Shown: positions 10,601 to 22,715 of the stretch, one piece after another
Layout of the letters: each line of letters opens with the position of its first letter
Position numbering within the stretch: position 1 is the first letter of the stretch
Source of the DNA: Punica granatum
Lineage: Eukaryota > Streptophyta > Magnoliopsida > Myrtales > Lythraceae
Assembly: GCF_007655135.1 (NCBI RefSeq)
Contig: NC_045127.1
Span: forward strand, 3,162,001-3,226,000
Direction of reading: 5' to 3'
DNA: 64,000 nt
The notes under the pieces: model-generated
The model's database searches: none
What the model was told of the DNA's origin: nothing
Seen by the model: the letters and a program-made list of their open reading frames with translations, nothing else
Position numbers and translations under genes: made by a program

Positions 10601-11501
10601 GACTTTCAACCAAATATAAGTAATTAAATTTAAATTACTTTTGCTAGGATATGAACGATGACATGCTTGAGACCTACTGCTTACGAGTTTAAGAAACGAC
10701 AAGAATATATACCGATCTTGGCAAGATTATCAACGAGAGCTCTATTTGCTGTCCACCGTCGTCAATTAATTAATTCGCAAGTTCTAACTGCATAATACAA
10801 ATTTTAGTTTAAATGTAAAGAAAGAAAAAGAATTAACAAAATATTCACGAATACAATACATAACATGCTCAAAGGGTACGTTCTTTATTCTCTTGCACGG
10901 AAGGAAACTTGCCCTTTATATAGATGATATACAGGACGCACCCTTAAAAATCCCGAATACAAATTCCTCATTAATCGAATGAAGAGTTTTTATGGGAGGA
11001 ATTTAAATTATATATATATATATATAATGATTCAGTTCAAATAATTAATAAATCTATGCCGTAAATGCCTTCTTTTTTTTTTTTTGCCACTGCTGAAAAT
11101 GCTAATAATTAGTTGTTATCTGACCTTGAGCATTGCCAGAAGAAGCAATTAAAAATCATTATTGACTTCATATTTATGTACATCTATATATGGTGAATAT
11201 TGACTTCATTGACTTCGTATTTCTGTATGTATTTGCGAATATTGACTTCATTGACTTCGTATTTAGGCCCACTGAAAATGATCGATTATAAATGGACCCG
11301 ATCTTCGGGAGGATTTTCTATGATTCCGAGGAAGCCTTCCACCCCGAAACCGTCTGATTACCTCTTTGCTTTTTAGCGTACGCTTCTCGGTAACAATATA
11401 TTTTCTGAACCTTTGTTCTTGGATTATCTCATAATTGTTCCCAATCCCATTTTAATTCACACAGCACATTGATCGGATAAGACTTGTTTACAATTGCATA
11501 C
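10601..11501. other. Spacer with duplicated flank of the isomerase pseudogene
   Basis: There is no gene here. From about 11040 the sequence matches 9080-9300, with TTGCCAGAAGAAGCA and ATGGACCC..AAGCCTTCC blocks in the same order. It belongs to the duplicated segment. The motif ATTGACTTCATTGACTTCGT is locally repeated at 11195-11265. Confidence 0.7.
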
Positions 11502-11647
11502 TGTTGAGATATGTTGTCCCACACGGAAAAATTGAGAAAGAAACCACAAATTTATACGAGACTTGAGTCCAACAACTTATTAGTTCAAATATTTGGTTTG
11601 TAGATGACCTCCATGTAGTTCCAAATGAGAATTTTTTATACAAATAC
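11502..11647. mobile_element. Probable solo LTR of a Copia-type element
   Basis: The block starts TGTTGAGATATGTTGTCCCA, very close to the 5' end of the 140-bp LTRs of the Copia element at 33934-37399 (read on the minus strand). It ends near TTTTTTATACA, like their TTTTACA ends. No internal coding region or second LTR adjoins it, and no clear target-site duplication is visible. It helps explain why this copy of the duplicated segment is longer than the one at 9.1-9.8 kb, which lacks it. Confidence 0.6.
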
Positions 11648-11742
11648 CACAACCGAACCTTGGATTTTCGGCTTCCCTATAACACATGTACTGAATAATC
11701 AAAACTTTGCTAGACTTATTTACAAATTTGGATTACTATGTT

Positions 11743-13979
11743 TCACATTCTTGCATCCCCAATCCCTCCATTTTCAAGCTCCTGCAATGTCGCCTTGAAC
11801 ATCTCCATCTGCAATTCAATTCAATGATATGAAATTAACCTTAATTATTACTCTCGTGAATTCAAAGATTTCAAGCGGACCCGGGCTAGCCTTGGTACAG
11901 TAGTTTGGAGCCGTTCTAACTAAGACGATTAGTAACAGAGTGTACGAGGAGCAGAACAGAGCGGCCTCTCATCTTCAATGCGTGGTAGATGTCCCTCTTC
12001 CAATTCCTAGCTTTGTATTCCAAGGCTTTAACACCACACAGCAATTCGAAAAAGGAAAAGCAATGTCAAACTCGAACTCTATGCGCTGATAATCCCGACA
12101 ACATTACATTATTTTCGACTCGGTTTCTCGGATAACCCGAACCACTATCCAACGTCAAATTATCAAATCGTAGGACGACATGTAAGGGGCATTGGCGATT
12201 AACCTTTATTTATCCCTTCTTGGAGAAGAACTGTTCCATTAGGACATGTAGTTTGAACTAGACCAGCTTCTACAGCACCTTCACCATCATACATTTTCCT
12301 GCAGAAAACCAGCACTCATAGTTTCAACAATACATCCTCGCTGTTTTTCGTGATAAAAAAGAAAGTAAAAATGCTACTATCGAATGTGTCGAAGTTGAGA
12401 ACCCTGTGAGTATTGCTTCCTGGAAAGTTGATACGGGCAACTTCACACGGAGAATGGATGTGATACCAGGCACTAATGACATTCCCAGATGGACCAGATA
12501 TATAGGGGGGGAAATCAGCATTCTTAATAAACAGGATCGCTAGATGGAAATTCAGATCATGCACATAAGAGTGCTGAAATGAATTCGAGGAATCGAGTGA
12601 TCATCTCCACACTAGATGTATAAATATATGTTTGCCTCATTCGTGAAGATATAGCCGCGGTTGGAGATCATAAGCCTATAATCATGAGCAAGCGCGAATA
12701 CACAACCAGCTCCAACTGCATGTCCTCTGCGACAAATGGTTAATTTTCAGGTCATTCTTAGAAGCTCTACTGTTGGGATCGATGTTGGCTGATATCGATT
12801 TGTAAGGATCGAAAGGGATCTAACTCACAATAACCTCGACGAAACAACTGAAAGGAGATAAGGGAAGAGAAGCTTGCGCACTCGCGTACGTGGTTCGGGC
12901 AAGTAGTGTGCCAGCCGTACGTCCACGGGCAAAGGAGGCTTTGCTGGTTCTTCTTTTACTATGGGCGACGAAGTCGTGGAGTACAAAGTGTTTTCCCGAT
13001 ACCCCAATTACAATGTTCTCCCTTGATGAATAATCTCTCCTATACACTCACCCCTTACGTAATCTTGTACAAGAAGAAAAGAATCAGGGAAAATAAATCC
13101 CATAAAGGAAAGAAATCAACCGAGCAAGGAAATACAAAACTAGCCAAATCTCATTCTGATATGTTAGATCTCGCTCATAAATTCTGCTGCTTTCTGCAGT
13201 CAATTGTGCGACTTACCACGGTCGATTTTATGTCGCTTCTATCCTCTTCAGCCTATTCAAATTGAGCAGGCTATTTGCAGTGCTACAATCGACTATCCAT
13301 AGCCTAGGTCTTTCCTATTGCCTTCAAGTCTTGGGTGAGAATTCGAGCCACACTCAGCATCTACTGGGTTTAATATAACATATCGTGATGGGAATTGAAC
13401 TCGGGCTAGTTTTGAGACGAGTCAGTGTCACTACACTGCACTTCCTCATAATCAAGAGCAACCTTTCCTTCCCCCCCGGCAAACCGAACGGAAGAACACA
13501 CATTGCAAGAGGATCTTTACAGCAAAATAATTAAGGGCTTCATCAGAAAGTCCACCTGATTACTGCTATTGTCGGGAGGCAGAATGTCAACGACTTCCCA
13601 ACAAGCCTTTGAAACATTAGCAAATATCCCTGTCCAATTACAATATAATTAACATTTTCTTTTAATCAGCTTATAGATGAACAGTAACAAGCGAATAGAA
13701 TAGAATTTAATTAATGAAATAATTATATATGGAAGCTTTAAATGTACATACAAGCGCCCACTCTCTGTTGCAGCACCTCATATAATTCACATCCATCCCA
13801 TTCGACAAGAATTTGCCCTTCGGAAGTTCATTCACAAGAATAAGAACCGGCGCAAGTCCTACATATACTGGGAAACTTTTTCCCGAAGAAATTCATTTGT
13901 GTTATGCAGGAAACAATCTAAAATAGCACCTCACCTGATTCATTGTGATCAGCGCACCTGCCTTGTCGTCCCTCAGGAC
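11743..13979 (-). pseudogene. Enoyl-CoA delta isomerase / hydratase-like pseudogene
   Basis: Crotonase-family pieces follow in order: 13752-13858 (VLILVNELPKGKFLSNGMDV), 13556-13629 (MFQRLVGKSLTFCLPTIAVI), 12636-12726 (GHAVGAGCVFALAHDYRLM), 12403-12494 (GMSLVPGITSILRVKLP), 12214-12298 (YDGEGAVEAGLVQTTCPNG), 11973-12047 (KALEYKARNWKRDIYHALK) and 11743-11808 (MEMFKATL..., stop). They resemble plant peroxisomal enoyl-CoA delta isomerase of unsaturated fatty-acid beta-oxidation. A possible upstream exon at 13935-13979 does not join in phase. Lesions: the 12636 exon has a GC instead of GT donor, the 12494 acceptor reads CTG instead of AG, and the donor after ALK is AT instead of GT. A solo LTR sits in one intron. 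No convincing N-terminal exon or start was found. A functional gene with unusual splicing cannot be fully excluded. Confidence 0.78.
12771..13359. mobile_element. Solo LTR with 5-bp target-site duplication
   Basis: A 589-bp block begins TGTTGGGATCGATG and ends CACACTCAGCA (TG...CA termini). It is bracketed by the direct repeat TCTAC at 12766-12770 and 13360-13364. No second LTR or internal coding region is present, which fits LTR-LTR recombination to a solo LTR. It lies in the intron between two exons of the isomerase-like pseudogene. Orientation cannot be decided without a full element. Confidence 0.7.
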
Positions 13980-14139
13980 CTACGCAAGTGATAATAATAC
14001 ATGCATCGTTCAGTACTGGGCCGGAAGTTTGTAAAACTGCTAAACGTTATCATGACGTTGAGTAAACGGAAATCACAGCATCGCTTACGTACTAACATAC
14101 CTGATCGAGTGGCTTATCAATCAAACTGATCCCCTCTAG

Positions 14140-16680
14140 TGAAAGCCTACCACGACAATGCAAAACCATCAATAAGTAAAAGTATCATGCAATCTAAAAT
14201 GGAGATTTTCCTTTCTCTTTGTGTCCGCTGAACTACCGGTTATTGAAATCTCCTGTCAAACTCAGTATGTACACTCCGTCAGCAGTCTTGCTTAGTTCGC
14301 AGAAGCTGCTACTTTCCCGGGTTAGGTGGATCGGCCAGTAATAAATCCTGAGAGCGAGGCAGCGCTGCTATTGGAATGTCAACTGAGCAGATCAAGTAGT
14401 TTGGGACTCTTATAGTCAATTATATTTGCTTGGGAAGTGGCCGGATTCCTTTTTTTACATTCACCGAACTCGAACACGAGACCTCAAGCGGCTTATCTTT
14501 AGTATTTGTGTGAGCGACTGGTCTTTCTTTCTAGAAGCTCAATCTGAATCTGAGCAGAGGAATTATCTAACTTGGGAATTGAGCTTTCAGGACAACAGGT
14601 CTCATACATAAGCTAAGCTATGATATCATCTCAAGTTAAGACTTATTATCATCCTAAAATTTTCTCTCTCTCTCTCTATATATATATATGTACTTATTTC
14701 GTTGCAATCGCAACCCACTAAGTAATAGTAAATAAATATTAAGTAAATGATTTCGAACTCTATTTAGAATAGAATTATATTATTGCTATATTATTGTTTT
14801 TATTAAGAAAATTTTATAATGGCCATCAATTGATAAGGCCTTGTAAGTTTTTCTTTTTTTTCTTTTTTTCCCTTTTTTTAAAAGTTTGGCCATAAAATAA
14901 ATTTTTTAATAATATGTTCTTTTTTATAATTAGTCAAGTAGCCTGTTAAAAGCAATATTAATTAGTGAGGAAATTCTGATATGAAATCGAGTTACGATTA
15001 CACATTTGGTAATAAATGTTTTGTATTTCAATTTAAGTGTTTAATACTTTTACTAGTTTTGATGGATTATAGAAAATACTAAACACGTCAACCGTAATAC
15101 TAAATACTTAAATTGAAAGTAGAAATAAAAAATACTTGTACTAATCACGATTATTAAAAGTATTAAACACTTAACTGAAAAGTATCAAATGTGTCATAGA
15201 GAATACAATTTACATTTTACAATAGCTTTGTGGTTTGTCCATTTGCTCAAAATCGTATGGATGGAATTCTCTACTAATTAACCTTGGAATATACAAAATT
15301 CTCCTTCGATTTCGTCCTTTATACCTTGGTATTCCCCAGTATAGGAAGTCGAGGAATATCGATCTGTTTTTACAATTTCAGAGAAGTTCTCGAACAACAA
15401 ATCCCGACAAGACAATATGTTCTCCAGCTTTTACCATCTAAAGGGAATGTTCAGAATAGAAAAATGATATTCAAACTCGCTTATGACTTAAACCAACCCC
15501 AGATCGGCATAAAACGCTGTAGTTTTCAGCGATTGAGTTGAGGATCGGTCTTCACTAATTCTCTTATTTTAACCATCTAACTACAAAGCTAGTGGTGACG
15601 TAATATAACTACAAATCTAGTGGTGATATATATATATATATATATATATGACGTAGTATATTATCACAAATTTAAACAAAAAAATTTATTTCCTTATTAA
15701 ACAACATCATGTCTTACATGTACTGACACGTTAAATTATTTTTGATTTGAGACATAATACCATTTGATATATCCATTAAATATAAGCACATAAGTTTCTC
15801 GTAGATATGGCCCACGGAATCCATCATGGCAATGGGCTAGTAGGAGCCGAACTTTCGAACTACAGTAAGTGTTCAATTGCTACGTACCCCACCAAAACAG
15901 TAAAGCTAAAAAAGGAAAAAAAAATAAAAGAAAAGACATCGCTGGACGGTATCGATAATGTTTCCCCAGTAACATTGGATGATTTCTTGGGCTTATCTGA
16001 CGTTTACAAGGAGAATGTTCTTTGGGTTTTTCAAAATACAATGTGATGAAAGCAGCAGCTTCATTATTTTAATGAACTTTCATACATCAATCATGTCTTG
16101 AAGTTGGTTGGAACTTTACTTATTAGTTGTTTCGCTGTGTTGTAGGCCTATATCTGCTTCTCCTTCATCTGAAAATCGGTCCGACTTATCCGGAACATAC
16201 AATATAGATAAAACTGACGGAGCATAGATCGAACATGTCAGATAAAGAAGCTTTATCGTATGTTTGTTCTCGCGTGCAAGAGAAAATACCGTTGTATAAC
16301 ATAGCACCATGAAGAACCAATGTCGAAATTTCACCCAAAAAATTGGGCCAACGTTGGAAAGGAAAGGCACGACTATGGACTTCCTACCGACACAAAGGTT
16401 ACCATCCTATCATAGGGACAAGCCGATAGTGGTAGCAAAATCTTATCTTAGGTGAGTATAAATTGAGCAAGCTAACATTAAGCATCAGATCCGTTAAACT
16501 GTATCTGCTCGAGGAAGATTAGCTACATGTACAGGTAACTTAAAACAAAGAAATTCCACTAATCCACTTTGCATCAGCAAGTAAGTATTCACCTCCAAAG
16601 AGCACAATAACAACAAGAAAAGTTCCAAACTAACATTCCGACATCGTATGGGCAAAGAAGAGTCATTGATCTCCAAAGGA
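14140..16680. other. AT-rich spacer, no gene seen
   Basis: No supported gene lies here. Around 14465-14495 the string GAACTCGAACACGAGACCTC is the reverse complement of a tRNA-like B box and may be a decayed SINE end. An (AT)n tract lies at about 15628-15649. The open frames 15807-16046 (+) and 16116-16370 (-) have no recognisable domains. Confidence 0.45.
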
Positions 16681-17110
16681 AATAAATAGCAACTTGAACA
16701 GCTTAAACTATCAAAATTTTACAGAAGGCCTACACATCTTGTTGTGCCCGATAGAGAAAGAATTGACAGGCATCCAACCAGTACTTTTTTCCTGGTTTGT
16801 TCACGAGGATCTAAAACTCTATGTCAATATATAAGAGAAATAATACAGGCGACATGGCGGTGAAACTAGCCTTTACGCCTTAAACAATGAATCCTACTAC
16901 TCGAGGAAAAAAAAGAAAGTAGAAGAACGAGAATAGAAAAAAAGGGGAAATATAACCATAGCATCATTAATGCTCACCTCGAGCCCCTGCCCTTCCGTAA
17001 TTTTGCATTAGCAAGGGGTGGAATTCCTATCCAGAATGCTCAAACATCACCTGCAAGAAGTTCAATGTTCAGCTTGAGTAAATGGGAGTCAAAAGTAACA
17101 AAAGGAAGAC
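16681..17110 (-). other. Probable 3' untranslated region of the BES1/BZR1 gene
   Basis: This is the sequence directly downstream of the BES1/BZR1 stop codon on the minus strand. No other gene is visible before the spacer. The extent of the transcript is not determinable from sequence. Confidence 0.4.
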
Positions 17111-19469
17111 TTAAAAACAGTTCTGCAAGGCTCTAAACTTGGTCTTTGAGCTGCCAAGAGTGAGCTCCAGGTCATCTGATGCAGATTCTTCGTGGATTCT
17201 CTCGCCTTCCCATGGCTTCACCAGCCCAGTTTTGTTGTTTCCAAATGCAAACTCGTCTGACATCACCTGAGAAATAGGGATATCCGCAGTTTGATCAAAA
17301 CCTGCCCTGATGGCAGGAGAACATGTCCCACTCTGCCCTGGTGTCCAAACACGGGACCCACTACCAGCAGCCATAGTGGTTTCTCCTCCGGACACGAATG
17401 GGTTGGATGAGACAAGGCTGAAGGTGGGAGAAGTGGATCCTGCTTGGGGGATTCGAAGCCCTGCTAACCATTCGGGATCAGGAAGAATCTGACGGCCTGG
17501 ACTTGGAGGAGTGGAAGAAGGAAGGAAGGGATTGTTCTTCCCTCCCCAGGGTAAGCGAGAAGACTGATCTTCCCAGTTGGGCATAGCCCGCGGGCTCTGA
17601 CAGCTGGGAGAGCTAAGAGGAGGTGTTACAGGAGCACTGATAGAGCCACCGGGCAAATAGAATTGAGGGTACTTGGAGGAGGAAGCAGAGGAAGAAGCAG
17701 AGGAGAGGTTCTTGAGCCATGGGATGAGGGAATTTCCATCCACTTGTTGGCCATTGGCAGCATATGAGGATGAAATTGGACTCGGGAAGGACGAGGAACC
17801 TGGGCTTGGGTTGTAGGAAAAGGAGGTTGGGTGGTAAGACGAGCATGGGCTCACTGTAGCTGACCCCCCCGCCATATCATTGCGCTCTGTGGGCTTGCAT
17901 CCCTGTAAGGAAACAAATTAAGCAATGAATTAAAGACTTATATGAAAGAGGCAAAGGACAATGCTCGGTTTTAGCTCAGTTGTTAAAGATACTCAGAGCT
18001 AAATTGATGGAAACCCCAAAAACTGAAGTTGGTCAAACCCAAGCTGTGGTTTCAGAGTATTGTCTTGGCTTTTTTTTTTTGGGGCCTCTACTGCCATTCA
18101 TATGCCTTAAGACATTCACCCCAATTCCTAATGATCTATGGGAACATACCACATGAGACAAGACCATCTATACTGCTCGAAGACATAGCAAAACAACCAT
18201 CTCCCATCCTGCTTCGCAATCCCAACCACCATATTGCATGAACAGTAAAAGGAAAGAGCCACAGTCAAGTTAAGATGTTCTTCAGATGATAATTCAATAT
18301 ACATGAAATAAGGTTAGCCCAGTGGTAGGAATCCCAGCCTAGTTTCGTAACACTTCTGATTCAATTTCCATCCCCTCTCCTAATTTGCCTAGAAAAGTAT
18401 CTACAACCCAACTATAGAAACTTCAAATAAGAGCTATGTTGTCACATGTATTTATAACATTATCAAGGAAATCCATGTGAGGATGGTCTTTTCAGTGTGG
18501 TCTTTGGTGACTTTGATATACATGCATCTAACAAGAGGAACAACTCTGTTTATCCCTAGACAAGCTAAAAGATGGCTTAATTGATATAGTCCTGCGAAGA
18601 CGAGAAAAGTTAGCGTTCAGAAATTGTCACAAAGAGACCAAAAGCAAAAACCCTTATTCTAATCAAACATCTGAGACTTGCATAAGCAGCAGGAGCTTCC
18701 CTGCTGGAACTAAATAAAGCAAAGGTTGCCCCGGCAAAAGAAGAGCTTCTCACCCAAATCATGTCCTCTCTCCACTCTCCAGAAGAAACTAATGTTTCGA
18801 TGTAAAAGCATTAACCGCTATGGACGACTAAACAAACATTGAAAGATTCTTGATCCTCAATTTGAGTGACTACAAAGATGAATCCATTCGTCTAATATAA
18901 TAAGCTTCGCCTACAGTAAGTGAATGCATTTCAGCAACGCCATCAGTACCCCTCCAAAGAAGCCTGGTCAGTTTTCAGAAAATTAACTCAAAATGCAACC
19001 CATAATAAAAAAAAAAAAAAAAACCGAACCCGCCCATCTCATCTCCTTCCATCTGCCGCTTACAATTCCAACCCTAGGTCGAGCAAACTAGCATGCAGCA
19101 ATATATGGACGCTATCAGCATCGGCATAGCTCAATATAGAGCAAAGAAGCAAAATTGAAACTTCATCCAAAGTCTTTAGGCATATAACTTGCAAGAGCAA
19201 CATACTAATCGAATTCATTCGATTTAAGAGGCTATAGGAAGTAGGTTCAGTACCTTGCGGTAAGTCGTCCCATCAGGTTCGACGATCCAACCAGCCTCGT
19301 TACAGAGAGCCTTGAGGACTTCATTGTTGTCACAGTGCTTGGGGAGCTTGTAGTTACCGTACGCCCTCAGCCCCGCGAATATCTTCGCTGCTATGGCTCT
19401 CCGCCTCCGCTCCCTCCGCTTGTTGTTCTCCCTCTCCTTCCATGTCGGCATCCGCGTTCCCGACGTCAT
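17111..19469 (-). CDS. BEH4: BES1/BZR1 homologue (BEH4-type brassinosteroid transcription factor)
   Basis: Two exons, 19254-19469 and 17111-17902, join in phase 0 (1008 nt, 335 aa, normal for the family) across a 1.35-kb intron. The N-terminal atypical bHLH-like DNA-binding domain is complete: [19 protein letters not shown], then [19 protein letters not shown] and [18 protein letters not shown]. Ser/Pro-rich GSK3 target sequence follows, then a 14-3-3-type region around [11 protein letters not shown]. Next come the conserved block [15 protein letters not shown] and the PEST-like WLAGLRIPQ stretch. The C-terminal EAR repressor motif is [11 protein letters not shown]. These factors bind E-box and BRRE sites, are phosphorylated by BIN2-like kinases, and move to the nucleus when brassinosteroid is sensed. 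The start is the Met of [12 protein letters not shown], the usual family start. No lesion is seen. Confidence 0.96.
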
Positions 19470-21025
19470 CCCTTCTCTCCCTTCCCTCCACGCTCAGAAA
19501 TCAAAATGAAGGCTTTCGAGATCTCCGATAAATCGAAGGGGGTCAGAGTCAAAAAAGCAACGTTGACCGGTATCTTTCTCTCCAAACAGAGCCAATAGAA
19601 TGTGCAGCTTTTTCTCTGGAGCGAAGCAGGGAGCTGTCGCAAGACTCTCCAACACAATCCTTTGTCAGCTCTGAGCTGATCGGTGTGAAATCAAGACCAA
19701 ATCGGAGACCTCCAACAGCCCAAGATCTGCCCAGAAAACCTTAACTGAGCTTCGGAACCTCGCCGAAGAACACCAGATTCGAATCGGACAGAAACTGAAG
19801 ATAGAATCACGGATCCAGCTGATCAAACGACAGGGTTCACTGCAGACTTCACAGAACTGGAGCTCGAGCTGATCAACGCAGCTCGAAGACACTGATTGCA
19901 GAAGAGATGACACGGAGAGAAGAAAAAGAAGCTCAGCTCCAGTCAACTTTTAGCTCTATGATGCACACACGAGACAGCTGCGATATAGAGGAGCAGCTCC
20001 AACTGGGGAGAAAGAGACAGAGAGAGGCTATGCTAGTGCCTTTGCAGCAGATCTCCGGCGGTCATAGATTGGAGCTTGATCCCAGATATGGCCGGAAAAC
20101 GGTTTCAGGATACCGGAAATGGCTTGTGACCGGAATCGGAGAATGAAGAAGGTGGGGAGCATGTGTGAATGAATGAACTGGAAAAGAGAAACCAGCAGGG
20201 AAAAGGAAAAGAATCAGTCAAAGGAGAAGTAGGACTCGAGCTTCAGAATTCAGATGCTCTTCTGGGCTGAGACATTGGGCCTGGTCCTGGCCCATTAACA
20301 CTTTGGGCTCTCATAGACCAAGTTTGGGCCCATGTCTGCACCAGTTCATGAATGACATCACATCACCACACACGCGATCAGAAAATTCTTCAAGGCTCAG
20401 TTTTGTTGCGGGGGAAAAAGAAATGAGAAACCGAATCGAGATGGAATGAAATGAAATCGCTTGACAAAGTAATTCGACCCGTATGGCCATCACAGTGAAA
20501 TAAGTAGACGGAAGAATCTCCTGAACAGTTACACTTCCGTCTGCACGAGTTTTAGGAATAACAACATCAATTGAATTAACTCGCTCTCAAAAAAGTTTCA
20601 TCACATCGTATGTCGCCATTAACATAAAAACGAAGCTAATTTTCAGTACAACTCTTAACAAGTTAGAACAATCCATTAGAACAAAAGAATCGAACCAAAC
20701 ATTCAAACACCAAAACTCCTTAATCCTTCACAAAATCTACGGTGGTTAAAATGGAATTTCTATCCATTTCATGTGATGGCCTCATCCTCGTAACATTCCC
20801 GAACCCGATCACCTCCAGGTTTTTATTGCGTCCTCAAGGGGATCTTCAATTATCCATTTGAAGTTGGACCAGCAGTGAAATTCAATTCATCTACAGGACA
20901 AGTGGTACAATAATCGCTTGAAACTAATGACCAAACACATTACAGCAAACCCAAAGAACAAATAAAAGCATAGCCTGCAACAAGAAGTAACACAGTGTTT
21001 AAGTACCTGCATGAACAAGAAGTTC
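19470..21025. promoter_or_regulatory. Upstream region of the BES1/BZR1 gene
   Basis: This is the 1.56 kb between the BES1/BZR1 start codon and the 3' end of the VAR3-like gene, both on the minus strand. It should hold the leader and promoter of the former and the 3' untranslated region of the latter. The first 650 bp are GC-richer with AGCTCAGCTC-like repeats, as expected for a plant leader. I see no exon. Confidence 0.5.
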
Positions 21026-22715
21026 CTATGTCTTAAGTTTGACCGTCATTGTAGTTCGGCTCAGCTTGACAATATCTCTCAGCAACCGGTTCGTAGATGA
21101 CTTCAAGTCATCCGGTACGGACAAGTTTGGCGGCACCAGCTCCAATGCGTACGAAGTGATGACCCTCAACACAGCCAGCAAGCTTAACTCATTCTTGGCA
21201 ATCTTGGCAACCCTTCCCCCGAACTGCTGATTCACAAACTTGCAGGAGCTTCTCAGGGCACATTTGCTGCATACCTGAAGGCGAAAAGTAAAATGAGCAG
21301 CTAAGCACGAAAGTCATTAACAGAGGGTTACTCAAGCACCACGCACGACCAAACTTACAGTTTGTTCTGCAATGCTGAAGAAAACACGCAGTTTTTTAGC
21401 AGCAGAGGTAGTCTTCCTCGCAACTGAAGGGCAACCGAAAAGAGCAACCTTTTTCAGCTCAGAGCCTGACAACATCCTGCCAAGCACGCAATGTTAAAGT
21501 TCAGGGGAGAAAATGTAACAATCGGGATAAATTCTATCTCTTCCATGATTTATCTGATTGAAAATTGCAGTTTAACCGAAAACATAGGGGCTTGGGCAGC
21601 TTCTGAAGGGCGAAATCATACAAGGTTCTCATACATACTCAATAATCGGTTAGCTCTTTGTTTGTAAGAGAATCCTCAGCAAAGCGAAATTTTGGCATCA
21701 ATATTTGGACACTCAAATCTCCTGTGAAATCATGGTTGATGCTAATTGCTGAACATTCTCGATGAAAGCACGACTATGCATCTGCAGCCTGAACCCCGAG
21801 TTACGACCTATGCACTACGAAGAAGATAATCTATTCCCTTTCCGCTTTGGTAAGTTTACTACGTCCAGTATGGATGCTCCCTCGACAGATTTTGATACCA
21901 GAACCAATCCCCATTCTCCACATTTGATAAAAAGATCGAAAAACAAACGTACTCGGAATGGTAAAGGAAGTGGCAGTGATTGTAAGATATCAATGGCGAG
22001 CAGATAAGAGCAAAACTGCTTACTTTGCGATCTCCTGATGGTCTTTCCCGAATTTATCGGCGGCGGACTTGATGAAGTCTCTGCCACAACTATGCTTATA
22101 CCAACCTGATTCCAACTTCCCATTCGTCAGAAAACTGGCGCCATTGAAGTAGCCTTCGCTGTGTAAATGGTTCAGAAACATCTTCATCTCCGGTGACAGC
22201 TTCTCGATAGTCACCGAAGACTCGGGCAACCGATCCGACACGACACGTCTTATAGTCCTGCTCCTAAACACATCAGATAAGCGACGAGCCACGGGCTTGG
22301 TATGCTTCTCCCTCTCCTTCTCCTTCTCCCTCTCCTCCACCTCCTTCTTCGCTGCAACTACGGTATCGACTTTCGGAGAGTCTTGCTCCTTGTTTGAGCT
22401 CCAGAGCTTCGTCTCCAGTTGCTTCAGTTCCCGGCCCAAGTCGCTGCTTCCACTCTCTTTGTCGTCGATGGACTCTTCAGTCCTGGGAGACAATCCAACC
22501 GCCTCCTTGAAGAATACAACCAACCGCTTCATCTTCGTCGGCGTTTCCGGCTCCCGGTTCTCCTCCGAGGAAACAAGCCGCTGCCCCGGAGGATCAGACT
22601 GAGTTTTCCGAAGGATTGAAGAGAAAACATGTCGCCTTTGTGAGAGACTGGGATGGGAAATGAAGGCGTCAGGGCTTCGCCGTCCGAGCAATGCCGCGGT
22701 TCTGAAGAGCGCCAT
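21026..22715 (-). CDS. VAR3-like organelle protein with CxxC motif
   Basis: Three exons, 22024-22715, 21359-21476 and 21026-21274, keep frame (1059 nt, 352 aa). The N terminus MALFRTAALLGRRS is rich in Arg and Ser and lacks acids, fitting a mitochondrial or plastid transit peptide. A charged Lys/Glu-rich stretch (KKEVEEREKEKEREK) precedes the conserved part: EMKMFLNHLHSEGYFNGASF, DKFGKDHQEIAK, SELKKVALFGCPSV and CSKCALRSSCKFVNQ. This last set matches the non-RanBP2 conserved region I recall in VAR3 and its plant relatives, needed for chloroplast or palisade development. No RanBP2-type zinc finger (DWICxxC) is present, so it is a shorter relative and its role is not established. At the first junction the codon is ATG where relatives, as I recall, have Trp (KWLSG), which could mean a slightly different splice. 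Confidence 0.72.

Noticed and set aside
12316..12564. 82-aa and 65-aa open frames (-)
   Set aside because: They cross exon and intron borders of the isomerase-like pseudogene. Only the SLVPGITSILRVKLP part is exonic.
12820..13047. 75-aa open frame (-)
   Set aside because: Lies wholly inside the solo LTR and shows no domain.
13365..13450. tRNA-like B-box complement (ATTGAACTCGGGCTAG), possible SINE
   Set aside because: No convincing A box at the right distance and no tail or target duplication could be defined.
15807..16046. 79-aa open frame (+)
   Set aside because: Lys-rich low-complexity middle, no recognisable domain, no good splice context.
17960..18380. Two tRNA-promoter-like stretches in the BES1/BZR1 intron (TTTTAGCTCAGTTGTTAAAG and TTAGCCCAGTGGTAGGAATC)
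   Set aside because: Neither folds into a tRNA by eye. They may be decayed SINE heads but ends cannot be set.
19907..20146. 79-aa open frame (+) upstream of the BES1/BZR1 gene
   Set aside because: Antisense to the likely leader, no motif; probably chance in GC-richer DNA.
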